A DNA stretch of 64,000 nt from Nitrospina sp. LS_NOB. GTDB lineage: Bacteria; Nitrospinota; Nitrospinia; Nitrospinales; VA-1. Below are positions 56,369 through 64,000 of the stretch, one piece after another; the stretch's first letter is position 1, and each line of letters starts with the position of its first letter. The DNA is taken from positions 124,001 to 188,000 of the forward strand of contig LFLA01000014.1 of assembly GCA_001542995.1 (NCBI GenBank), written 5' to 3'. Position numbers and translations under genes: made by a program. The notes under the pieces are model-generated. The model saw only the letters and a list, made by a program, of their open reading frames with translations. It ran no database searches and was not told the origin of the DNA.

Positions 56369-57760
56369 ATGACCCATCCTCCCCAAAACCTGGTTGCGCT
56401 TGGGGATTTCAAGCCTTCCGATACTTGGCAGACCCATGTCAATGCCATTTTCTATGGCATCAAGGGTCCCGAAATCCACAACCATTTTCAAACTTATGTG
56501 AGCCTGGACTACCGTCTGGCTCACGCGCTCGCCAATGATTTTTATGCCAAAGCCCGAGGCGGTGAGCGTCCTGAAAATGATGTCTGGATGGTGCAGGAAT
56601 GGGGAGTGGGCAATGGCAACCTGGCTTCGTGTTTTCTCAGCCACCTGCGTGAAATAGACAGCGAGAATGAAGTCTATCCTTTTATCTATTACATTCTTTG
56701 CGATGAGTCCGAAGAAATTTTAAAAGGCGTGCGGGCCAACCTCCGCTTACAAGAACACGCCGGGAAATTTTCCACGGTTCGCGTTCATGCCGAACACCTG
56801 GACTGTTTCCGGCCTCACTCCGTAGCAAAAATCATATCCAACGAAATCTGGGACGACCTGGCAACCAAAGTTCTGCTGAAGCATCAGGGTCTTTTTTATG
56901 AGGAATATCTGTGCCCCTTCCTGAATCCGGAAGCACTCCCTGCCGAAGCAGACGCTTTCGTTGAACAATTTGAAAACAGGGATCTGGAAAAACTCGCCCA
57001 GCTTCCCAACTTTCTCAACACCATTCACTGGGAACGGGATTTTCAAAGGGTGGACCTGGATGACTGGCCCTTTGCGGAAATCTTGAAGGCTCACACCAAA
57101 GATTTTAAAGATGAAATTCCCATGCCCATTAATACCGGAGCTTTTTCCGCTATCGAAAAAGCAAAAGAACTTTTAGGCCCTAACAATTTCGGTTACACCA
57201 GTTTTGACTACGGCATGAAAGAAATTCAGGATCTCAATCAGGAAGGACGACCCTATTTTAATTTATACGGCGGTCAATACACGTTCATGGTGAACTTTCC
57301 CCTGCTTGAAAATATTGGCCGGTCTTTAGGATTTACCGAAATCACCCGGGAATACCAGAATCAGTTTGTCAAAAAAGACCTCGGATCAGCAGTCGTCAGT
57401 CTGGTGGATCTGGTGCAAAACCATCCGCAAGTGGTCAACATGGCTCCGTGGGACAGAGACATTCTGATGCTCGGAACACTCAATGCTCTCAATACCGTTT
57501 ATCGAAGTCCCTACTCTGGAAAACTCAACTACCCGGCACTTGAAGGAACTCCCAAAAAACAAAGAAAGCAAATCGCCCAACTGGCTAAGAACCTTAGTAG
57601 CCGGGGTGTTCCCGATACTGTAGCCTATGTCACCCGCGAGGAAGTTCTGGCTGCCTTGAAACCTCTTAGAAAACTGGGCTACAGGGAAAAAGATATTCAA
57701 TCCGCTTTTCAATCCCCTCCACTCCCTGTTTCATTCGTTCACATTCAATTCAACCCATAG
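56369..57760 (+). CDS. MidA/NDUFAF7-like SAM-dependent methyltransferase
   Basis: 463 residues. VQEWGVGNGNLASCFLSHL is the SAM-binding motif I of the MidA (DUF185) family and KIISNEIWDDLATKV the matching NE-(F/W)-D post-motif; LCDESEEILKG is the acidic ribose-binding strand. The family includes NDUFAF7, which dimethylates an arginine of a complex I subunit during assembly. This protein is diverged and has a long C-terminal half. It starts 19 bases after the TPR stop, so a protein-methylating role within this locus is likely but inferred. Confidence 0.75.
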   Translation: MTHPPQNLVALGDFKPSDTWQTHVNAIFYGIKGPEIHNHFQTYVSLDYRLAHALANDFYAKARGGERPENDVWMVQEWGVGNGNLASCFLSHLREIDSENEVYPFIYYILCDESEEILKGVRANLRLQEHAGKFSTVRVHAEHLDCFRPHSVAKIISNEIWDDLATKVLLKHQGLFYEEYLCPFLNPEALPAEADAFVEQFENRDLEKLAQLPNFLNTIHWERDFQRVDLDDWPFAEILKAHTKDFKDEIPMPINTGAFSAIEKAKELLGPNNFGYTSFDYGMKEIQDLNQEGRPYFNLYGGQYTFMVNFPLLENIGRSLGFTEITREYQNQFVKKDLGSAVVSLVDLVQNHPQVVNMAPWDRDILMLGTLNALNTVYRSPYSGKLNYPALEGTPKKQRKQIAQLAKNLSSRGVPDTVAYVTREEVLAALKPLRKLGYREKDIQSAFQSPPLPVSFVHIQFNP

Positions 57761-57870
57761 CGGGGCACCCTCGCAAGTAATGAGCGCTGGCTTATCAAGC
57801 CGAGATAACCTTTTCTACCCAAGTAGGTTATTGCACATTGCCCCCACGGCTAGCGGCTGGTAGCATGGGG
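57759..57870. repeat. Copy of dispersed repeat family A
   Basis: gcgctggcttatcaagccga followed by gataaccttttc, attgcacattgcccccacgg and ctagcggctgg. The core tatcaagccgagataac is shared with the copy at 38838. Confidence 0.7.
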
Positions 57871-57903
57871 TTTCTTAGTTAAAATTCCGGAGTTTTTTGA
57901 TCG

Positions 57904-58911
57904 ATGCTCAGCGTTTTTGTCGAAACCAGTTGCAACCGCTACAACAGGGACGAATGCGAGTTCTGCCACGTGTATGAACCGCTGATGGCGGACCCGGTCT
58001 CTGAATGGCACCTGACTGTGGAGCAAGCCCGGGTGATGGTAGAAAAAATCCAGCGTGTCGAGGTGCTTAACACCCTGGCCCAGCAGGAGATCAACCTGAC
58101 CGGCGGTGAGGCCTCACAAAACCCGGACATTGTCGAAATTTGCAAGGTGTTCCAAACCGTCACACCGCATGTTTGCCTGCACACCAATCTCGACATACTT
58201 TCAGAAACATCCAAACGCTGGCAAAGATTGCTGGGGATCATGGAGCTCGGCGGCCGGGTGGATATCACGCTTTATCCCACTGCATGGGAGAAGTCGCAGA
58301 AACATTTTCTTGGGGCTCTATTAGAAAAACAGAACAACCTGATCATCAATGTCGTTTATGAAAGTCTGGAGCATTTAAAACTTCAGATCGACCTTCTGCT
58401 CGATTTTTTTAAGGAACAGGAACATGTCACGCAACTGCTCGAAACCTACTCAACAAAAGTGGAGACGCTTTTGAGCGAGTACCCCAACTGCGATGAGAAA
58501 TTGTTCACCACGCATTTTGGAGATACCGAAGCCTTTGCCCGCAAACCGGAACTCACTGTAGGATTGAGTTTGCTACCGGCGTTCAATATTGATGACAACG
58601 GCCAGCGGTCTATGGCGTCGATGGCTTTTCCCAGAGACCAATACCTCATTGGCTGTCCCGCCGCACGAGGCTCGATAGACATCATGACCATTCAACAAAA
58701 TGGTGAAATGACGCCCTGCTGTGATGTTGGCAATTTGAAATGCAAACCCGCGTTCGGCAACCTGTTAATGGATTCGCCGGAAGAAATCGTGGAAAAAATG
58801 CAAGGGTCCATGAAAGTACTGGCATCAGGAATCCGCAAAAATCATGAAAACCAGACAACAGGGAAAGCCGGGCATCTGGTGGAAGAAGGTATCCCTCCCT
58901 ATTGCAATTAA
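57904..58911 (+). CDS. Radical SAM enzyme with CX7CX2C motif (paralogue 2)
   Basis: 335 residues. Same architecture as 49123-50142: FVETSCNRYNRDECEFCHVY (C-X7-C-X2-C), EINLTGGEASQNPD, LHTNLDI, C-terminal TPCCDVGNLKCKPAFGN and ending GIPPYCN. The two copies align over their whole length, with the central region (150-220) most different, so they probably act on different but related substrates. Preceded by a repeat, followed by another. No recognised ribosome site except weak ggag 16 bases upstream. Confidence 0.82.
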   Translation: MLSVFVETSCNRYNRDECEFCHVYEPLMADPVSEWHLTVEQARVMVEKIQRVEVLNTLAQQEINLTGGEASQNPDIVEICKVFQTVTPHVCLHTNLDILSETSKRWQRLLGIMELGGRVDITLYPTAWEKSQKHFLGALLEKQNNLIINVVYESLEHLKLQIDLLLDFFKEQEHVTQLLETYSTKVETLLSEYPNCDEKLFTTHFGDTEAFARKPELTVGLSLLPAFNIDDNGQRSMASMAFPRDQYLIGCPAARGSIDIMTIQQNGEMTPCCDVGNLKCKPAFGNLLMDSPEEIVEKMQGSMKVLASGIRKNHENQTTGKAGHLVEEGIPPYCN

Positions 58912-58975
58912 CCCCGGCGAACCGCCGGTGGAAACAGGCAAGAGATACAGCTCGTCAAGCTAAAAAAACTGGAGT
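58912..58975. repeat. Short copy of dispersed repeat family A
   Basis: ccggcgaaccgccgg (inverted) and aagagatacagctcgtcaag. The remainder to 59170 shows no gene. Confidence 0.45.
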
Positions 58976-59170
58976 TGGGATCGTGCGTGGAAACACCCAT
59001 AGCAATACACGCAAGCATTCCCCGGCCACACATTTCATCATTTTTCATTTGTCCTTTGCACTTTAATCCGTTGGCAAATGTAATGATTTCTATTTCATTC
59101 TTTATGGCCGTCCAAGGCTCCATCTATTGCAAATTTCTTATTTTCACGCTGTCTCTTTCAATCAATCCAG

Positions 59171-60425
59171 CTATTCAACTTCCCACCATTTGCCATCTTC
59201 CTTTAGTTCGACATTATCAAAGAGATCGGGAAATTGATCGGTCTCAAAGGAGTGAATGGGAACTAACTTCTTTGCTTGAATAGCATTTGCAAATATTTTC
59301 AGATCGGATACAGAGGCATGACCTGAGGTATGTATTTTTTTCATTGATATTTGATTACATTCCAGCCAATCAAGGAATGGTTTTTGCTGATCCATTTTTA
59401 AATAACCTTCCCACAGCGAATAAACGAGACTTGCTCCATTCAGACATCCTGATGCTTCCAGGTCTTTTGACATGGAAGGACGAAACAACATCACCGAATG
59501 AGGGGCCTCCCGGCTCAAATTCTCCGGATAGATGCGGTTGTTTCTATACTGATTGGATATATCAAACAGTTTTTGTTCAATGACCCGGTATTTTTGTGAT
59601 TTCGGAAGGAATACCCGGATGTCCTTCCAATGTCCCTGGGGAAGACTGGGGTTTCCGGTAGCACGCAAAATCTCGGCAGTATATAGATCAATGATGAACT
59701 GACGGTTCGCTGTTTTGCAGGCTTTATATATTGTGACAAGTCGATCAATATTTTGCCCTGAACACCAGGCCAAACAAAGACCCTGGGTGGAGTTAAAATA
59801 GTCTGCAAATTCTGGGATAAGTTCATCTTCAGTTTGGAATTTGTCCTCAGGATTTCCTCTTCCTATCGTGGTTCCCTCCATCAACAACACATCAATATCT
59901 TTTGGGGGGGGTTTTGATCATTTTCTGAAAAAGCTTTGCTTTCCGTCCATGAGCCCGGAAGTCACCGCTATAGAAAAGCCTTTTCCCATTTGTGGATATC
60001 AGGATTGAATAAGCATCGTAGGCTGAATGGTCCACGAGATAAGGCATGATCTCAAAAGGTCCTGTTTTTATGGTTTCCCGGTCTTTCAGATAAATGGTTC
60101 TTTTGAAATCCGCGCCAGAGGGGGTAAAAAAGGTAGCTGATCGCAGAATATTGTGGGCCGCCTCCCCTATGATTACGGGGATTTGCGGAGGAAGAAACCG
60201 GGCCAGACCAAAATGGTCCTGATGAGGGTGAGAAATCAATGCGGCAAGCAGGCTGTCATCCGGACTAGCGAATCCTTTAACGTCAGGCAGAAGGGATTTG
60301 GCATCCACATCCCTGTCCGTATCCAAAGGCAATCCCACATCTAAAACTATGCGCTGACCGGCGGACTCAATTTCAATACAAGTGCCGCCAATCTCCTGTG
60401 TCCCACGATGGATGCAAACTTTCAT
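59171..60425 (-). CDS. RNase J-like metallo-beta-lactamase / beta-CASP hydrolase, frameshifted
   Basis: ATG 60425 (MKVCIHRGTQEIGGTCIEIE) starts an MBL domain with ISHPHQDHFGL (HxHxDH) and FYSGDFRAHG (Asp). The frame ends at 59892 after KTPPKRY. Shortening the run of eight C (59904-59911, G on the forward strand) to seven gives KTPPKDIDVLLMEGTT and the frame runs on to 59171. The second half holds beta-CASP features: HTSGHAS and PIHSFE. About 417 residues when repaired. It resembles RNA-processing nucleases, but its branch is unclear. Shares strand and a 29-base gap with the nuclease-like gene upstream. Confidence 0.8.
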
Positions 60426-60454
60426 ATGGTTAGGAATATAGTCGATTAGTGGTC

Positions 60455-61240
60455 CTAATAAACAGTAGCCCGGCTATTGAGTGCTCCTAGTAATTCCTTG
60501 TCCTTGCAGGGCCAAGTAAATGAATTTGGGAAACTGGTGAAAGAAAAATCCATTGCAATTCTGCGGCCAAACTTAGTGGCGAGTAATTTTTTAAGCCCTT
60601 CATTTAGTTCCTTTTCAAGCCAGGCCAATGAACATCTAGAATAATAATTTTGAGGAGCAAGGGTTTGCAGATGTATTGCTTTTGCACTCAAAATCTCTTT
60701 GTCAATATTTGACTTTGGATAAAACTCGGTTGACAACAAATAAATCAATCCATTGATAACAATTTCAAATGCAGCAAACATTGGAGTATCGCTTTCTACT
60801 TTTAATTCAATAAACTCAAATTCTCGTAGCCCGAGTCGGTAAACAAGGTCGATATTTCTTAATTTATCGCTCGTGGCACTCACCAAACCAGATGATGTTG
60901 GGACTTGATTCACCCAATCGCAAGATGGGAGTTTTACAATAGCTTTTTCAAGAGTTTTTTCTTTGCTTTTATTATATTTTGCAATGTCGGGAATTTTCTT
61001 GAATCTCCAATTTTCCGTAGAAGGCCCCCGGGAATGAAAACGATTACTTGGGTCTTTAAAATTGTTTACTAGCTGCTCATAGATTTGGAGAATTACTAAA
61101 TCTGCATCAAAACCAGCAGGAGTGCTTTTTAAACTCAAACAGCTTTTCTTGTGCTTAAAGTGAGGAGCTTTCCCAATATGAGATAAATCAAGTGCCTTAT
61201 CGATAATCTTTGTAACACCGTCCGTTATGCTTCCCGCCAT
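60455..61240 (-). CDS. Hypothetical protein with PD-(D/E)XK-like motif
   Basis: 261 residues, no signal peptide. The segment LRNIDLVYRLGLREFEFIEL followed by K (D ... E-x-K after a hydrophobic strand) is a plausible restriction-endonuclease-like core, with a following helix rich in hydrophobics (FAAFEIVINGLIYLLS). No family name can be given. Paired with the beta-CASP hydrolase; a two-gene nuclease module or defence function is possible. Base composition is more AT-rich than the neighbouring NHL gene. Confidence 0.6.
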   Translation of the reverse strand: MAGSITDGVTKIIDKALDLSHIGKAPHFKHKKSCLSLKSTPAGFDADLVILQIYEQLVNNFKDPSNRFHSRGPSTENWRFKKIPDIAKYNKSKEKTLEKAIVKLPSCDWVNQVPTSSGLVSATSDKLRNIDLVYRLGLREFEFIELKVESDTPMFAAFEIVINGLIYLLSTEFYPKSNIDKEILSAKAIHLQTLAPQNYYSRCSLAWLEKELNEGLKKLLATKFGRRIAMDFSFTSFPNSFTWPCKDKELLGALNSRATVY

Positions 61241-61303
61241 TGCCCCCCTCCAAAAAAGTCAGCAAAACCCTTTCTAAAAATCCCTTGGTATAAATTAGCG
61301 GAT

Positions 61304-61855
61304 TCAAGTTTCAAGCGCAACAGTTAGTAAAGTTTTCTTATTGAAGAATAGCTCATAGGGTGTTTTAAATCCAGGCAATTTTCCGGGTCTATGATTGAGC
61401 TGATGCATGATGTGTTTTAGTTCCTTTTGTGTGACGTTGTCCAGTCGTCTGGACTTTGTCAGATACTGTTGAACGGGTCCGTTGATATTTTCATTCAGCC
61501 CGCGTTCCCAAGGGGACCTTTGCATAACCCCTGATCCTTCGTCGCCTTCGGCTCCTCAAGGATGACAAACCGGCGTTTCTTGTCATTCTGAACGCAGTGA
61601 AGAATCTCGCTTTTCTGTTTTTTTTCGACTTACGCAAAGCTCTCGTTTCGAGGAAGCGTAAGGGTGGGCAAAATAGATATTGGCAGAGAGGGTTTGAGCT
61701 ATTTTTTGGTGCTCGGCAAACTACAGGCCGTTGTCATAAGTGATGGTGTGAACCCGGTTCGATGAGTGGCAAGCGCCTGTTTGATGCGGTCAGAACCGCA
61801 TATTGAGTTTTGCGCTCCACAAGAGTGGCCACAACGCCTTGATGGCCTTTACCTT
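61304..61855 (-). pseudogene. IS30-family transposase fragment, interrupted by a MITE
   Basis: Reading on the reverse strand: GHQGVVATLVERKTQYAV, then in another frame VHTITYDNGL-stop-FAEHQKI and ANIYFAHPYAS (an E codon changed to TAG), then an inserted element (61515-61644), then WERGLNENINGPVQQYL, MHQLNHRPGKLPGFKTPYEL to the end. The DDE residues would include the D of YDNG and the E of WERG. The N-terminus is missing. Dead by stop, frameshifts and insertion. Confidence 0.85.
61515..61644. mobile_element. MITE-like element, copy 3 (about 130 bp)
   Basis: Ends gacctttgcataac and cttacgcaaagctctc are inverted repeats matching the other two copies. It splits the IS30 remnant between HPYAS and WERG; the flanks (cctcgaaacg / ccttgggaacg on the reverse strand) look like a decayed target duplication. 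Confidence 0.78.
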
Positions 61856-61987
61856 GACAAATTAATAACCGGTTTGAAGACCAGACAAGCTAAAGACCCC
61901 CCCCCGGCACACGCACACCACCAGAGGGATTTAAAACTGACTATACTGAGCAATAGGAATCCTTCATTGCCGCCGGTCGCAGGCCGG

Positions 61988-63589
61988 TTAGGCTGAGGGA
62001 AGTTCTCCGGGAGGCACTTCTTCCTCTTCTTCCTCCAGGAAATCGTCGTCATCCTCCTCCTCACCGATCAATAGATTTTCATCATCGACCTTGAGTTCTT
62101 CAAACTCTTCTTCCTCTTCTGCTTCTTTCGGATAGGGAAGTTCGTTCCAGACCACGATGCGGGAATTGCTCCGGTCACAGATAAAAAGCCTGAATTTGGG
62201 TTGCGGCTCCTCTTCGACAGATTCGCCTTCGGCTGCTACGAGAGCGGTTTCCTCATTATCGTCATCATCATCCGCCATGGGAATGCCACGAAATTCTTCC
62301 TCCTCCTCTTCCTCATCGATCAACAACAAACCATAAGGATCGTTCAAAGTGCAGTTAGAGGCCTCATCCAAATCGCGGTTCACCTGATTTTCAGTGAACG
62401 TAGCCTGGCCAAACACCAAGTCAGCAGGTTGTCCATTTTCGGTGGGAAGTTCTTTCCAATACAGGACACGGTTATTACCGGTATCGGAGACAAACAACCC
62501 AGCCTTGCCGAACGCCACATCAGTAGGAAAATACATGCCATCTGCGGATGGACGATGGTGCCCATTGTTCCGGTTCGGCTCGCGGTTGACAAAATCCTTT
62601 TGTCCAAGCACCACATCGGCAGCAACCCCTGTCTCTCTGGGAATTTTATTCCAGATCAACACCCGGTTGTTACCCTGATCCACCACGATCACCCGCTCAC
62701 CCTCGGCATCAAAATGTACGCCTGTTGGAAAGCTGAGTGTGTCCTGACCTACATTATCGAAATCACCCTGGTTGGGCCAGCGTTCATCCATTCCTTTTTG
62801 CCCCAGAGAAACGTCGGCGTTCCAACCATCACTAAAAGGAATTTTGTTCCAGATTAAAACCCGGTGATTGTCCTTATCCGCGACAAACACATGCTGGTCA
62901 TCGCCAGAGTGGAGGCCCATGGAGAAAAACAACGAACCCGAACCGACAAACCCCCGGCGGTTGGCTTCGTTATCATCCAGGTTATCCTGTCCAAGCACCA
63001 GGCTCGGAACCTCGCCATCGTCTGAGGGAATTCCATTCCACCTCAATACCCGATGATTGCCACTATCCACCACATAAAGTTTTCCATCGATCACATCAAT
63101 ACCGGCGGGTTGGGAGAGGGTATCTTCTTCCGACTTACTGATGGTGAATCCATCCAGACTTTCGTCACCCAATCCAGAAGTCATTTCATCCAGAGTTGTA
63201 GTCATACCCCTGTTTTCAAGGCAGTCGGCAAAATCCTCCTGCCCGAGCACCAGTGATGACGGCTCACCATTTTCTTCGGGGAACTGTTCCCAAATCAATA
63301 CCCGGTGATTTCCTCTGTCAGATACAAACAGCATATCGCCATAGACCGCGCAAAATTGAGGTTCACAAAGCGTGTTGTCGCCAGGATCATCCGCACCCCG
63401 GTTAGACTGGGACATGGAAAAATCTCCCTGGCCGATAACCAGATAAGCTCCTGTCTCCGGCACTTCCTCTACAACTGCAACCTCTTCTTCAAACTCATCA
63501 TCTCCGTCGACTTCATCCAAATCCATTTCTTCGTCTTCGGATACACCCAACGAATCCTCGGTATCTTCCATTTCTTTATCATCTGACAT
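61988..63589 (-). CDS. NHL-repeat beta-propeller protein with acidic tails at both ends
   Basis: 533 residues from ATG 63589 (MSDDKEMEDTEDS), ggag upstream. Residues 1-~55 are acidic and end EEEVAVVEEVPETG. Then six NHL-type repeats, each LVLGQxxF/xx followed by VxDxGNxRVLxW: LFVSDRGNHRVLIWEQFP, LYVVDSGNHRVLRWNGIP, VFVADKDNHRVLIWNKIP, VIVVDQGNNRVLIWNKIP, LFVSDTGNNRVLYWKELP, and FICDRSNSRIVVWNELP. A ~100-residue acidic insert precedes the last repeat and the C-terminus is a second acidic tail. No signal peptide. Next upstream gene is the NxrC-like gene. Confidence 0.88.
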   Translation of the reverse strand: MSDDKEMEDTEDSLGVSEDEEMDLDEVDGDDEFEEEVAVVEEVPETGAYLVIGQGDFSMSQSNRGADDPGDNTLCEPQFCAVYGDMLFVSDRGNHRVLIWEQFPEENGEPSSLVLGQEDFADCLENRGMTTTLDEMTSGLGDESLDGFTISKSEEDTLSQPAGIDVIDGKLYVVDSGNHRVLRWNGIPSDDGEVPSLVLGQDNLDDNEANRRGFVGSGSLFFSMGLHSGDDQHVFVADKDNHRVLIWNKIPFSDGWNADVSLGQKGMDERWPNQGDFDNVGQDTLSFPTGVHFDAEGERVIVVDQGNNRVLIWNKIPRETGVAADVVLGQKDFVNREPNRNNGHHRPSADGMYFPTDVAFGKAGLFVSDTGNNRVLYWKELPTENGQPADLVFGQATFTENQVNRDLDEASNCTLNDPYGLLLIDEEEEEEEFRGIPMADDDDDNEETALVAAEGESVEEEPQPKFRLFICDRSNSRIVVWNELPYPKEAEEEEEFEELKVDDENLLIGEEEDDDDFLEEEEEEVPPGELPSA

Positions 63590-63645
63590 GAAACAATTCT
63601 CCAAATATATAGATTACCAATTCAAACTTTTAATTTCTGTATTGC

Positions 63646-63782
63646 ACCCCCTAGCGGGGGACGCTTTGAAAACCCCTTATTACCTTTATGCCCCGAAGGG
63701 GTAAATTGGCAAGGGCAAATTATCCAAGATAACTCTTTGCTCGCCAAACGAGTCATTGCAGTCTACCACTGGCAGTTACGCC
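63646..63782. repeat. Copy of dispersed repeat family A between the NHL and NxrC-like genes
   Basis: caccccctagcgggggacg, ccccgaaggggtaaattggc, ccaagataactctttgctcg and cattgcagt. The block gataactctttgct matches the copy at 38838. Confidence 0.65.
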
Positions 63783-63784
63783 AA

Positions 63785-64000
63785 TCAGGGTAATTCCAGC
63801 GCCTTAAGTCTTTGCCACATGGAAATAACTTTTCGGCCATTGCGATCCTGATGTTTTCCGTCCCAAACGGCGAACGCCACCAGTACGGGATTTTTTCTTT
63901 TGAACTTTATATCCCATTTATTCAAAGAATCCAAGGCCCGAAAGAACACCACGCTCCATTTCCCCTCTTTCCAAACCCCTTTACCCAGCACATTCTGCTT
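63785..64000 (-). CDS. C-terminus of an NxrC-like (ethylbenzene-dehydrogenase heme-binding domain) gamma subunit, partial
   Basis: 72 residues visible, continuing past the window edge; stop at 63785-63787. GVWKEGKWSVVFFRALDSL and VLVAFAVWDGKHQDRNGRKV, ending in a Ser-x-Trp helix, are the closing strands of the EB_dh heme-b domain. This fold is the gamma subunit of type II DMSO-reductase-family enzymes: ethylbenzene dehydrogenase, selenate reductase, and nitrite oxidoreductase NxrC. Identification as NXR rests on the neighbourhood and cannot be settled from 72 residues. Confidence 0.72.
   Translation of the reverse strand, partial: KQNVLGKGVWKEGKWSVVFFRALDSLNKWDIKFKRKNPVLVAFAVWDGKHQDRNGRKVISMWQRLKALELP

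Overview
The window looks like a chromosome segment of a Nitrospinota-type (Nitrospina-like) bacterium, or a relative that oxidises nitrite. The main clue is at the right edge. A reverse-strand gene cut by the window end has the C-terminus of an ethylbenzene-dehydrogenase-type heme-binding domain, the fold of the gamma subunit of nitrite oxidoreductase (NxrC) and related type II DMSO-reductase-family enzymes. This taxonomic call is an inference; no rRNA or marker phylogeny was possible.

Layout. (1) 0-6.7 kb: mixed housekeeping and redox genes: the end of a formylglycine-generating-enzyme (FGE) domain protein, a cupredoxin, a Rieske/glutamate-synthase-like FMN protein, a nitrobindin-like protein, a fused TVP38 membrane/disulfide-oxidoreductase protein and a NicO/UreH nickel transporter. 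(2) 6.8-9.7 kb: a small island bounded by an intact tRNA-Lys(CTT) and a 47-bp copy of its 3' half, carrying a NERD-UvrD helicase and a broken lipoprotein gene. (3) 9.7-16.1 kb: peroxiredoxin, SirB1-like, SDR, rfbC, hisA-hisF and ldcA. (4) 16.1-24.1 kb: a type I restriction-modification locus into which a HEPN/MNT toxin-antitoxin pair is merged. The MNT antitoxin domain is fused in frame to HsdR, and an Abi_C-like gene sits between hsdS and a vestigial copy of the hsdS 3' end. Gene and transposase debris borders it. (5) 24.3-29.3 kb: a Gld-type ABC exporter operon. (6) 29.5-30.1 kb: a gene-free stretch with nested long-range inverted repeats, a promoter and a terminator, probably a structured RNA. 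(7) 30.1-41.2 kb: dut, Nfu, an outer-membrane barrel, dgt, a class V aminotransferase with serA, a parvulin, and two decayed genes.

(8) 41.3-63.6 kb is the most unusual part. Eight genes carry nine DUF1566 (Lcl C-terminal) domains. They are mixed with two NHL beta-propeller proteins, two TPR proteins, an LRR protein, a small glutaredoxin-like protein, a secreted protein, two paralogous radical SAM enzymes with a non-canonical CX7CX2C motif, a B12-type radical SAM protein and a MidA-like methyltransferase. Most lack signal peptides, and several proteins of different fold share highly acidic N-terminal tails. This looks like one functional locus (a cytoplasmic protein assembly with dedicated modifying enzymes) placed beside the NXR-type gamma-subunit gene.

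The region is also rich in decay and repeats: a terminal-inverted-repeat MITE (three copies, one inside a macro-domain gene and one inside an IS30 transposase), a second dispersed repeat family in many intergenic gaps, and seven single-base frameshifts that all run in the same direction, several at homopolymers, which may partly be sequencing errors.
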